From the NCBI GenBank assembly GCA_900708905.1, contig CAADRB010000102.1, forward strand, positions 234,047 to 298,046: DNA of 64,000 nt. The letters run 5' to 3'. This stretch comes from Hymenolepis diminuta. Taxonomy: Eukaryota > Platyhelminthes > Cestoda > Cyclophyllidea > Hymenolepididae. This document shows, in pieces, positions 11,579 to 23,300 of this stretch; the stretch's first letter is position 1; each line of letters starts with the position of its first letter. The notes under the pieces are model-generated. The model was not told where the DNA came from. It was given only the letters and a program-made list of their open reading frames with translations, and did not search any database. The position numbers were made by a program, and so were the translations under genes.

Positions 11579-13829
11579 GTAAGCCAACAAATTTCTTAAC
11601 GTCTATTTCGAATAATTAACACTCTGACTAAGAAATGGATCATAAATATTTTATATTCAGCATATACTCCTATCAAAAAGTTAAAGACGTCTATTTATTT
11701 AGTCTGATAAAAAGGGAGCACATAATAAAAGGTGCTCCTTACGCATTTCTAAGTCACATTTGAGAGAGTATTTTCTAACACGTATACTCAAATTTGAAAA
11801 GCTGATAAACAAATTACTTCCTACTTCCAACATATTGGTCGATATTTCTCTTATCAAGTATCAGATAGTTGCTCTTAGCTTATGATATGCTATCAAAATT
11901 ATAATGGTCCCCGACACAGCAGAAAACTTTTGCAAGATTCAATCGCAATAAACCATCTGAGTAAAGGCAATAATAGACATCTTCAATAAGACATGAAATG
12001 AGGGGAGAGGGTGTCAAAAATGGGCGGGTAATGAAATCGGGGAATTAAAAGTCTCAATTTATTTGAAATCTGAAGCATCGTGATGTCCAAATTTTTAAGG
12101 AGAGGAATATTCAATTTGCGATGTCTTAAATGATCTACCTTTATCATTTGATTCTCAAATTCAGATCTTGTTGACCGGTTAATTTACTTCTGTGGTTGAT
12201 CATACCACTCAATTTATTTGTTTCTTTCCACAACCAGGAGCAATTTGGTGAGATAAGCAGCGATGCACTTAACATAGCACTACAAGCTACAGCTTACTCA
12301 TGGGAAAACATATGTGCTCGGCATGATAACATGCAGCATGAACATGAACACATTCAAAAAACTAGGTATTGGCCCCAAATTTTGAATCATTAAAATAGAT
12401 TGCGGGGAATTTTACACGTTCAGCCAATAATTAACAAGCTGATGAAATCCGATCTCAATCGAACTATGTTTAGATTTCAGTCTCAGTTTCTACTTAATTC
12501 TGCCTAATTTTCCTTTATTAGACTCTTTTACTGATCTTCGTGGCCAGTTGCTCTTGACGGTTAGAAACTGTGAAATAATTTTGATCCCTGTTTCATGAAA
12601 ATAAATTGTGAAATTTAACTGAACGTCATAAAAATTAACTGAAGGATTAACATTTTCCATTTTTCGATGTTCAAAATCTTCTGACCGTGCAAGGTTATTA
12701 ACACATTCAGTAAATCAGCGCAGCAATTAACACATGTTCGTTACAGTTTTATGCCCATTAGAGCACAATTGGTGAGCAGGATGGTCAGCCAAATCGTTTA
12801 ATTTTGGCAGATAAAGAGGAAAAAAAGGAATCCGTATTTCGTACAGGTGACAATTCACGATGCTACGCCCTACTCAAGATGAGCGCTATAAAACGCTTAG
12901 GTAAATAGGTCTGTGGTTAAAATCAGTAAATATTCTATAGTTGGCTGATGACAGCAACAACGAAAATTTTTTATAAACTTTACCTAAACCTCATTCATTT
13001 TAATTTAGCTTATAAAATTTAATTAATAGTGTTTTGCGTTCTTAATCATTGTCAATGAGTGACTAGTCATCGCAGACGACTTTAATTGCCTTCCTGTGCC
13101 TGGCCTGGGATTACTTCTAGTTGGGCAGTTTTGATGACGAGTGGGAGAGTATAACTACCTTATTTCTTTAAAATATGTACATGCAGCCAACTGCGCTCAT
13201 CATGTAGAGGCAAAATAAATAACGAATTGTTTGTACATAATTGGATTATTCATCTATTACTTATTTCTCACTGAAGAATTAAGATAGTTATCATTAGTGG
13301 TCAGGAAAGGAAATGAAAACGCACGGCCTTTGTTTCATTTTTGCATATATATTAAGAGTACGTTCATTCTCATTTGTGTATTAATACCATTTCAATAATA
13401 TTTCATTTTAGAAGCCTTCTCCTGAGAATGCGATTGAGCTCTTTGAGTGATATGATGATACACGCTAAATGGATTGGTTGAGTCAAATTCTTTTAGAAAT
13501 TAATTTATTGTATTCAAACCTAGAACATTAGGACTTGCCTCCATGAATAGATTTTTGTGGAGGCAGTTGTCTTTCAATTAATGATCAGATTTAAACGGAA
13601 ATACAACGAAAATTCAGCAGGAGAAAAAGTATCTGTAATTAATATTAAAGAAATTGATATAATCTTGAGATTTTATTTTTATCTGAAATGTAAAACAGGT
13701 CATTATTGACAGTCATCAAACTAATCTGAGGGCTTTTAGTGTTCATTTACGAGCGAACGTTCAGCATTTCTAATTGAAAACCGACGCACAACTTTTGAAC
13801 AAAGCAGAGATTTTAAATGAAGGATCTTT

Positions 13830-13895
13830 GTGTCTCAAGGCATAAAGATCTTAAGGGCTAAGTCCAATACTCGGAGTTCGATCTCTATAAAAAAC
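13830..13895 (+). repeat. Possible tRNA-derived SINE fragment
   Basis: A box B-like string (GGAGTTCGATCTC, about 13876-13890) follows a head similar in layout to the other tRNA-like repeats in the window, with a short A-rich tail (ATAAAAAAC). Box A is poor. Probably a decayed SINE head; not a functional tRNA. Confidence 0.3.
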
Positions 13896-15674
13896 TTTAT
13901 TCTTTCCAAAAAAACTTGTTTACATCGCTTTTCCTTTCTTCTAACATAGACTGGTGGGCACCATGATATCCAAATAATGTTTTTAATTGGAACTCTAACT
14001 GAGATTTTGATTGTACACAGTGGCACAGGCATTTTCCAGATTCGTCGGCTGAAAGTAATAAAACCAGTAACGAAGTGGATAACTTATCAAGCGTACTTAA
14101 CGGAATGTTCAACTATACAATAAAAGTTGATGGTCATAACTAACGATAGTAGATATATACTTCGTAAATGTAAATGGGGAAAAAACTGAAAGTATTTTAA
14201 TATTTTTTTTAAAATTTAGTCCAGACTATATTTTTTTACTTCAAAGCATTGGTTCATTCCGATTTGAGATGCTTTACGGAGATAAGTTGTCTCTCATGAG
14301 TTATAAAATTTAATCTAAATGTTTAAACCTACAGAATTCGCGGCGAAATCTACACGTGTTAAAGGAAAAATTTGTGCATTTCTCTGTTATTCTAACACAG
14401 TTCTAATATTTTCAGCGATGTGAAAATTAGTGTTAGCATTCTGTTCTTTGAATATTAGGTTAAAAGACGAATTTGTCAACTTTGGAAAATGAGTAATTTC
14501 GAAACAAAAGCCAAGGTCATGCAACTTTCCCCCGCGTTAGACTACATTTGGCCTGCTAACTTGTCTTTAACATACAAAAATAAATGAGTTGTCGGAATAT
14601 TAGTCTGAAACTTTCTTGACGACAATATTTGATCAATATTTTGTAGAAGGTTATTAACGTGTATGCGTTAAGTAGTCTCATTATCAATACTATTGGTACT
14701 GCGATAATCCGTGTTAACTTTTACGACTTTTAATCGTAAGAAGCCACATGCAAAGGGGAAAGAGTAAATAAGAGAAGCTAAAAGGTCTAGTTGGTATAAA
14801 ATTCTCATTGTAAAGTCCTAATATTCCGAATTTGATTTTTTATGACTTTTCGCATGAATATAAATTAATTTACAGGATTAATTTAAACGATTTATTTGGA
14901 ATTTCTAATAGTCAAGTGGACTTAGCTGAGACAGGTCAAGAGCTTTTTACATACCACGTCTTTGATAATATCAGAGCGGTAGGCAAATCTGCTTAACTTG
15001 TCTCATCGAACTTTCAAAAACCTAAGATGAAGAGGCAAACAAATCTGTTTAAATGCATGGAATGTCGAAAAATTCAGATAAGATTTGGTCGCTACCATAT
15101 TTTTTTCAAGCCTACTTAATCAAAATGATCAGTACAACTTCACACCTAAATTAATTTGGCTGCAAAACGCTTACTACCTTTATCAAAGGGAAAGAAGTAT
15201 AGAATGTGAGGACTTCAAAGTCCTCAGCGAGAGTTCTTTTATTGGTCCTACAGTGATCACATCGGATAATTCTCAAGATAAACTTGTTTTCAGATATTTA
15301 GTCAATTAAGTTTGATTTTGCCTTCGTTTTAGGGCTATTGGACAGGTCTGAAATTGCATAAATTTGCAAAATCGAGTTACCTTGTCTGAAAGGATAAGCT
15401 AGATATAAAACCTTCAGTTAAAAGAAATAATATGAGCAGACTTATTTTGTATTTCTTCGTTTTTTTTTCCACTGACAGATTTCATCACGAGTTGGCGTTC
15501 TTGAGTTCATTAATATTTATGAAATGTCAGCTTGTTATTTCAGAGTTGCCCATTTTTTGGTTAATGCTTCTTGAGAGTAAAAAAACGGCAAATAGCATTT
15601 TGTTTTAACTCGCTGCTAATCAGCATTAGGCTTACAGTTTATGATATGCTGCACTATGTTTCTTTAACATTTTA

Positions 15675-15835
15675 AATAATTGAGTAGCCCAGTAGTTAAC
15701 ATTGTCATCCGAGAAGTCTGATATCACGAGTTTGATGCCCATCCATGAATTCCACTTTCTCACCAGGGAGGCTCGGAGATGATGCACTTTCCTTCAAGGC
15801 TAGTATTAAAAAATGGGCTTGGGAATTAAATACTC
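15675..15835 (+). repeat. tRNA-derived SINE, family 1 copy B
   Basis: Box A (TAGCCCAGTAGTT, 15685-15697) and box B (AGTTTGATGCC, 15729-15739) lie about 32 bases apart. They are followed by CTCACCAGGGAGGCTC and CCTTCAAGGCTAG and a short A run near 15808-15813. The box A and the body match copy C at 59.3 kb (TAACCCACTGGTTAA; CTCATCAGGTCAGCTC) and the body matches copy A at 5.4 kb. Confidence 0.65.
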
Positions 15836-17256
15836 AAGTAGAATCTATTTTTATGAACAGAACATATTATCGAATATGATAGGGCATAGAAAGAGAACTT
15901 AGATAATAGTTTTGATTATGAATGCTTATTATTAAGTTGTTCAATGGATTTGAGTCATCTATTAAACCGGTAAATTTTATTCCATTTGATATAACCTGAA
16001 AATCTATTTGTCACCGCAAATCTCTCTCCACCCCCAAGGATGCACTTTGACGGCAATGTGGCTGTTATAAATAATCTATTTATTGATAGAAACCAGAACT
16101 AATTTTGTTTATTGAAATTTGGATGAACGCCCTTCTTGTTGTCGCCATTTAACTCAAAAGAATTTGCCTGTCAGTAAAATTTACTCTCGATCACGCTGAG
16201 TCATCCTCTACAGATTTCATGTAATTGACTAACATAGCTGTTAATGGGACTAGTAATTTACTGAAACTATACTCGGTGCTGATACGCCACTATAACGCGA
16301 TTTTAGCATGCTATTCGCCTGTAAACCGCCTCCAGTGTTTATCGCCTTCTTTAGACTCATTTATTCCATTAGAATTATTGTTTACATTTTCTCTACTCAA
16401 GCTTTATGTTGCAATATTTAGTACAGGCATCATCATAAGAAGCTCATAAAAGTGTCTCATCATTTGTCATTTCTTATGATACGGATCGAGTTAAAAGTCC
16501 TAGAACCCATGCTATGGAAGTCTTTTCCATGGTATGTGAGGAGCCTCTAATATTCTATCATCTCGCTCTCAAAGACATTTAACTATTATGATTGGTCAAT
16601 GCATCCAAAGAATATAGATAGGCATTTCGATCGCTGCGTCACTGAGACAAGAAAAGTGGTGCGTTAATGGCATGATCATGATCTTGGCAACTAACTACAA
16701 ATTCTGCAGTTTCAATAAGAAATGGGCAATTTCTACAGTATAATTAATAATATTTATGGCCTGCATATACTTTTGAAAAATTTAAAATCTTGTTTTTACG
16801 CTCTTTTTAAAGTCATTAAACAATTATAAAGACAAAAAAGGCTTTCTTTGTTCTTATAATGGAGTTTACATATTTACAATTACTGGAACAATGTTTGAAT
16901 TATTATTTTTGCTTGAATAAAAAGATTGACTGATCATACTTTAATTCTAGGAATATTGAGTAAGGCTCTATAAAGACCTACAAAAGACCCTACAATTTAA
17001 GAATTCACCGAAACATATTAAAAATAAATTACTAATCTGTATACTGCAGATGTTATTTTTTGAAAGATGACAAGTCCAATTGGAATATCTCACATGTTTG
17101 CGTTGATATTCATGCGATAGGAAATGGGAGAAGGATCACCAAGATGTCTGACAAGTTTCCGATTTTTGTCTCTTTGCTCTTTTTCCTTTTCCAGTCAAAC
17201 ATCAGTTTCCCTTGTGTCTTAATGAATTTGTGTAAAATCTTTACTTCTATTAACAG

Positions 17257-17627
17257 GATTCCAACTCTACAACGAAGCAGAAATCCAGCCTTCGGTATTA
17301 GTATTGCAACAAAGGTCACCTCTATTTACACAAGCGATCTTCATCGTTGCAACAGTTTTGCTCCTTTCCTGGCCTTATAGACTACTGGTTTACTCGCGAA
17401 CTGCCAAACTGAATTATCCATTCCGGAAAGTACTGCGAATACTTCCCACTAAATCCCATCGCTGTGGATATAAATACCATCCTAGGGCAAGTAATAGTAA
17501 TGAATGGAGGAATAATGAAGCCTTCATAATGGAGAATCCTCTTGCTGACAGGGATGATTCACTACTTCCAAGTGATAGTGACGATGAATTACTGTCGCTG
17601 GACATCAGATATAATAGTTCCGAGTGA
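17257..17627 (+). CDS. TMEM151-like: TMEM151-like protein, last coding exon (third hydrophobic segment and C-tail)
   Basis: Begins after TTCTATTAACAG with two bases that complete glycine codon 249, so the protein reads EIKEG then FQLYNEAEIQP. It ends with TGA at 17625-17627 (residue 371). A hydrophobic segment at about 272-292 runs into LSWPYRLLVYSRTAKLNYPF (285-304). This matches the conserved TMEM151 segment [21 protein letters not shown], which in the family follows the EAREG region by about the same distance. The tail is short and acidic-serine rich (SDSDDELLSLD), much shorter than the long C-tails of vertebrate TMEM151 proteins. The similarity and the fitting phase together make this exon and its join to 11578 secure. 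Confidence 0.85.
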
Positions 17628-17668
17628 TAGTTGTTCATTAATTTAAGTGAGTGCTATTTATCTATGTA

Positions 17669-17674
17669 AATAAA
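17669..17674 (+). terminator. Poly(A) signal of the TMEM151-like gene
   Basis: A canonical AATAAA lies 42 bases after the stop codon. The short 3' untranslated region is consistent with a compact gene end. Confidence 0.6.
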
Positions 17675-18659
17675 GCTGCTTCACCTGAATTTTCGTTCTT
17701 ATTTTTAAATCCACCGTAATACCTTTTAACATTCATGAAGCCAAATCAGCGAAGGTTAATGCTGAACTGAGAGAAGAAATTTAGGGATATGTAACTTCTA
17801 TTACCACCTACCGACCAGTTTTGCCGGTGATGTTAGTCATTTCAGCAGCAGGTTCATGTCTTCATGCAAATCATACGCACCTAGATTGTGAGCATGAAAT
17901 GAGGTAGATTTCATAAGAGACGGGTGAAAATATTCACCGAAATGTGTAATGCTTCAGAGCATTTGAGATGAGAAGAGAAAAAATCTAACGTCTAACAAAA
18001 AACAATCTTACTAATCGAAAGTCCAAAATACAACCTCTGGACGGGATAGGAAAACGCAAATCAAAATCGGAACATTTATAAGGATAAGTCGGGAAAATAT
18101 ATCTAACATTAAACAGAAATCACGTGAATATAAATATGAACGGATTTGATCATTTAAGTTAGCTGTCAGGCTATTAAAAAAAGCACTAGATAGATAATTT
18201 CCCACAAATTCCGTCACTTTAGGGAACTATAGTTAAACGAAAAATGGTTATCCATTCAGATAAAGAGAAGTACTCTTTTTCGTTCATCTTGGCATGAAAG
18301 TACCATGTTGATGTCTTTTCGAATAGAAATCCACTTCCAACTATTACCTTCCTGCCTATTTTTGTAGGGTAGGGCATACTGTTCACAGCAAAGTAAGTAT
18401 TGTAATTATAGCTTCTAACTTCAGAGATTTGCTAAAACGAAATGGAATTCATTTTATTATAGAAACTTGACAGTTAAGATATATTTTATTGGTAGAAAAA
18501 TTGCGGTTAAAACGCTTGGCCATAGTGTATATGTAGCTTTAGAAACTTCGTGTAAAAATATTTAGGACGCAACTATGTGGTAATGATACATAAATAAACA
18601 TGGCTGAATCGAGTTTGCTAAAGTTTATTGCTAATTGACAGTTTTTCTCAGCGTCGTTA
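17675..18659. other. Intergenic, nothing recognised
   Basis: AT-rich downstream flank of the TMEM151-like gene. A single open frame (18011-18217, -) has no domain or similarity that I can see. Confidence 0.55.
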
Positions 18660-18985
18660 TCCGCCTAACTTAATTATGCGGTTCGCAACATCTCTCCCGC
18701 TTCACCCTGATAATCACACCAAGTTTTATCGAGACACGTCTGAGTCATTGATTGGGACTCTTTGGCTCCAGTTTTGGACAGAAAGTGCCTAATTAGTGTG
18801 CGTCTGTCTTATTTTAGCCAGCGTTCCTCCTCTTGGCCTTAAAGATGCCACAGCAACTGGCCAGACAGGCCACAACTGGAAAAGGGCAAGTCAATCAAAT
18901 TAAACTGCCAATTTCAAGAGGATTCAGGTTGATCTCGTAAGGTCACGCCGCTCATTCTTCGCCATCTATAAGCTTAAGGATACTA
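18660..18985. other. GC-richer non-coding island
   Basis: About 325 bases are visibly richer in G+C than the surroundings on both sides. No long open frame exists in either direction. A small CCAGACAGGCCACAACTGG-type inverted motif (ACTGGCC ... GGCCACAACTGG) sits near 18856-18880. It could be a conserved regulatory element, an untranslated exon, or an insertion from a less AT-rich repeat; nothing decides between them. Confidence 0.35.
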
Positions 18986-19889
18986 TGGCGTGGAGGGGAA
19001 ACATTAATAATTTTTTAAACGAAGAGCACATAAAAACTCGCGTCCCTTTTGTTACGTTAAACTCTAATTCTACTAATTAATTAATATTTAAACTTATCCT
19101 TTTATAAAAGAATAATGTCCAAATGGCTAAAAGTTAACTCAAAAGGGGGAAATTATTTATTTGAACTATGATTAACATGAAAAGAGTGAGAAAAGCCGTC
19201 ATTATTAAAAGGTTAAAAGGTAACATGACTCATCTTATGACTAACCAAAAAGAAGCTTATGAAGGAGACTAGGAATACCCCAAGTGATTAATCACTTGAC
19301 TCATTACTAATTCAGGCTTGGTTTTCGCAAATCGTCCATTTCAATATGTAAAAACCAAAATATTTCCATAATCTCATGGAAATAGGCAAGAAATAATTTC
19401 CTATATGAAGTCATTTTGGAAGCATGAAAATGATATATTTCACAAAGAATTATATTCATGCTACTGAAAAATTACCAGTACCGATTGAATATTCAAAGCA
19501 TTAAAACCCTATTTCAATACCATTAACCGAGAGAGGCACAATTTTCAAACAGATTAAAGGAATTCCTAATAATTGTTAATAGCATCTTATAAAATAACTG
19601 GTGCATGGTTTCCTAGACAGCGACAATCCGTCACTTTCAAATGAAGCAATAATTTATTTACTGACCCAATAATCAAAGCTGATAATTAAGGTTTCTCTCT
19701 TTTATTCAAATTACAACAAAATACAATGCGAACAACCATCATAAGATCTGCTTAGCCAAAGAGAAAAAATGCAACACTTGAATAATTTATTTCATGCATT
19801 CAGGTTACCGCAATCAGGATAGGATAACTTCGATCTAATTCAAAATGAAATTAGGCTAACATTGAAGGAGTAGAAAAGAAGCGACCAAT
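18986..19889. other. Intergenic, nothing recognised
   Basis: AT-rich sequence with no open frame of note and no repeat recognised within this window. Confidence 0.5.
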
Positions 19890-20325
19890 ATCAATGGTTA
19901 CTGTGTTCCGAACATCGATTTATCAAATTTTGTAAATTTATCCCAATTATGGTTCATATTACTATTGACCAATGTGATACAAAAAATATAATTTTTAAAT
20001 ATGAAAAGCAACTGAGATTATTTAACAGAAGGTAGAACAAATGACAAGTGGAAGCGGATCAAAATGATGGTGAGGAAAACATCGGGTTATCAAGGAGTCT
20101 TATTTCATTTTATTTTTGGGATCGGATTGTACTGGGATAGTTCACGTTCCGAGATTCAAGTTACATGTTTCGTCCCTTGGATTGGAGCAAATGCATGTCT
20201 ACAATATCCACTGCTCATTAACCCCTTATTAAGCCGCGATAATCCGACTTGCTACTTCATTTCAGTTTTTCTTCCTAAAGCGGAGAAGACAAATGACCCT
20301 ACGTGGTGTCCGTCGGTTTGGAAAA
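19890..20325 (+). repeat. Unclassified dispersed repeat, copy 1 (3' part)
   Basis: Aligns by eye with 57548-57915 along roughly 350 bases. Shared landmarks include ATAATTTTTAA, a purine-rich stretch, TTTCATTT, GGATTGTAC/GGGTTGTAC, GATTGGAGCAAATGC/AATTGGAGCAAATGC, and CATTTTCACTTCC-type sequence near the end. The upstream 80 bases (19890-19975) resemble 57360-57400 more weakly. A 91-codon open frame (20064-20339) lies in this copy but is interrupted in the other, so it is probably not a gene. Confidence 0.6.
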
Positions 20326-20344
20326 GATTTTATGGCTAATAAAA

Positions 20345-23300
20345 TTTGACTGAGTTACGTAAGCTGCGTTCAATCTAGGTGAGCACATTGATCACATATT
20401 ATCGATCTTTTGGCTCTATAAAGTGGTCAAACAAGCATAGAATTTGCACCAAAATTCCAATAACCTTGATGAGTTGATTACTGAATTAATTCAGTAACAA
20501 GTAATTGAACTCCGGTATATTAAGTTCATGGAAGTGTATCGTCCTATTACCTTGACCTTATGAAAAAAATAATTTCTTTAGCTTATATCCTCCAGGAGCT
20601 TTGCAATTCTAAGAAAGGGAGCAAAGCCACAAACCATCCTTTCAAAATTGGTTGATTCGTATGCATATTAAATTTCAATCAAATGAATTTGAATCATGTT
20701 ATAAAATGTGTGACTAACAAAATACAAATGAATGTAAATTTCAGCCCTTGAAAATCAACATTTATTAAATTTTGCGCAAAATTACACCGACAACTGAACT
20801 TTAATCAAACGCTCTAAAACTATCTAAAAATGTGGTTTTAGAGACAAAGAGGTTATGTCTACAACCTCAGAAATTTTTGTAATAAAAACTACGTCCCATT
20901 TATACATTTGATGGAATGGAAGAAATGTGAATTCATCAGATTGCATTTAAAATTTTATTCGTGACACGCTAGTTAGTTCATGTTTCACAAAGCCTCCGTT
21001 TCCTATATTATTCGTGAACGTCTTTTTTAAAAACGATTATGGTAACTGTATCTTTTATTAAGAATAATAAAAATGAAGTTTGTTTTGAAAGTTAGCCTAA
21101 ATGCAGTAGTTGATGACAAGTCATTTTTGAGGTGAATCTTTCACTTTTAACCATATTTTTCTCTTCTTGAAACATTCAAATTTTATGCAGATAATATAAT
21201 CAATCCCTTTAGATAAAATGTATTAAATTTTTTTTTCGTAGAAAAGTTTTTTAACCGTAATTAATAGCTGGGATAATCTCTCCTGTCTCGAAACTGTCAC
21301 TAAGGCATATTTATAAGAAATTACCAGAACGGTGCAGTTTTAGAAAATACCATATATTATTTATTCTAAACTTTCATATAAAATTGTAGTTCTTACCAAT
21401 TAATACCCTCTGATAATTTAAATTGGTGCTATTTAATTCAATTCTTCAAGTGATCTACTACTGATTTGATCAATTTAATAAGTTTTATAGGAATGAAATT
21501 ATGCCGTTCATCGAAATAAATCCAGTATTATCACATTATAATGAATTCTTTTTCATTCTCAAGAACTTAAATAATTTTGGATACAGATTAAATTAACTTT
21601 ATTTAAATGATATGATACTTGAATAAATAGGTGTGTTTTGGACAGGTTTCTTCCTCATATTCCCATTTATTGGATAGCTGTAACTGATGAGGCTTTGTGG
21701 CTCGATTATAAAAAGGAACTATTTTAAGCATAAATAAACAAAAGAAATGAAAAAAATCGAATCTGTTAAAATTTAAAATCTCTTAATTTTGCAAAATATC
21801 TATTTACCTTCTTTCGATTATAAGCAAAATTTTTAGTGTATAATTCCTTAAAACTGTAAAAGAATGTACCTGCTGTAATAACAAACGCTTTCAATTGATT
21901 TAACTTCCATTTCTGATTGATGTTGATAATGTTTAATCTCGAATGCTACCCTTTATATGTATGAAAACCATAGGAACTACCTCTTGTAATCACGGCAATT
22001 AAGTATCGAAAGAGAGATAACATAAGATGTTTACTATATATTGTGTTGAATTTCATAATGATATTCAGACTGGTTTACACTCACATTTTTGACCTACTCT
22101 TGCGTAAATGCTATCAGTTGGATTGTAGGCTTTAAGATGTATCAAATTTTGTTGCAATTGTACACGTTAAAACCACGTTAGAGGATGACAATGATATTTT
22201 AAAAGTGATTTCTTGTCCGTCTTGCATAGTACAAATTTCGCAGCCTTTTAAATGCTCTCTGATCTACTCTGCCCAATCCTCTACGGGAAGTCAATATCGA
22301 TTAGTGAATCTAATCCTAAAAATATTTATAATTATCAATCTAAATTAAACTATATTAGTATCACATCTTGTGTCAAAAATTAAACTCTATATTTTGAATC
22401 CACTAATTAGAAAATACAAGTACATCGAACATATAGCTGTTGGAAGATGCTGTCATAAGGCTTTCCATCTATTAATTATAATAACAAACTGAATATCATA
22501 TTTCATCAAGCAAACTTCAGTTTAATGTTGGAAGTCCACCTTTCATACGAGTAAATTAGATAGACTTTTATCAAATTTAATAATATAGGTAACATATTGA
22601 TAATATTTTTTGAGCAGTGACAGAAAATCCAAAAATGATAAAAGGCGGAGGATTAAAGGTTGCTAAGAGCATAGTCAAGGTATCATGCATTTGAACTTCA
22701 CCAGATTGTTGATTACGGAAATCAAAATCCGGACGCAAATCTAAAATGCTGAATTATTTTAAAATTTAAATGGGGCGGAAAAGCTGGCTTATTTCCGTCT
22801 GCTCGTGATTTAGGCATTGAAATGAATTAAACTTTATGCAAAATCAGATCAGAAAAATTATGCCTAACAAAGTGGAAAGTGTTCATGGGGAAACTTTTGA
22901 TTTTAGTCTGATATGGAAAAATGTTTGAAATAGAAAATTGAAATTTGGGAATTGAAAAACTTGTAGAAAAATATGAAGATAAATTAACATCAGTCTATCA
23001 GAAAATTCTTGGCTGAAAACAAGGAATTTAAAATTTTCCCCTAAAATCCTTCCAAAAACATCAAAATGGGGGTATGTGTTTGCTACAACATAAGAGGCGA
23101 GTAGAACCGTTTTTACAATATAAAATTTGAAAGATCTGTCTCTTTTTCCATGTCGTATATTGGAATATCACCATACATTATTGAACTGAGTTTTCTCACA
23201 TAGGATTGCTATACTTACTATCTCCTTGATTCGGGCAATCCGCGCTAGACTAATGTAATGAAATGAAGGAGGCTGATGACCGACGATAAAAAATAACTGA

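Larger units (their letters stand above)
11579..17256 (+). other. Intron 2 of the TMEM151-like gene
   Basis: 5.7 kb, GTAAGC donor to TTCTATTAACAG acceptor. The flanking exons join in phase and restore continuous similarity to the TMEM151 family across the junction. The intron holds a SINE copy (15675-15835), a weaker tRNA-like box B near 13876-13890, and a 12-bp imperfect inverted repeat with a 5-base loop around 16508-16536. Other open frames here (for example 12196-12393, 15085-15309, 16225-16449) show no domain. Confidence 0.8.

Noticed and set aside
12196..12393. Possible extra exon in intron 2 of the TMEM151-like gene
   Set aside because: Joining 11578 directly to 17257 already keeps the phase and the family's conserved order and spacing. 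The peptide here matches nothing in TMEM151.
15685..15739. A tRNA gene
   Set aside because: Box A and B are present, but no acceptor stem or clover-leaf closes around them, and related copies exist in the window; a SINE.
16508..16536. Inverted repeat ATGGAA...TTCCAT as a microRNA or regulatory hairpin
   Set aside because: Stem of only about 12 bp with two mismatches and a 5-base loop; too short for a microRNA precursor.
17060..17380. 106-codon + strand open frame overlapping the last TMEM151-like exon
   Set aside because: It crosses the acceptor in a different frame from the conserved one; a shadow.
20064..20339. 91-codon open frame as a gene
   Set aside because: It lies inside the dispersed repeat and the matching copy at 57.6 kb is interrupted.
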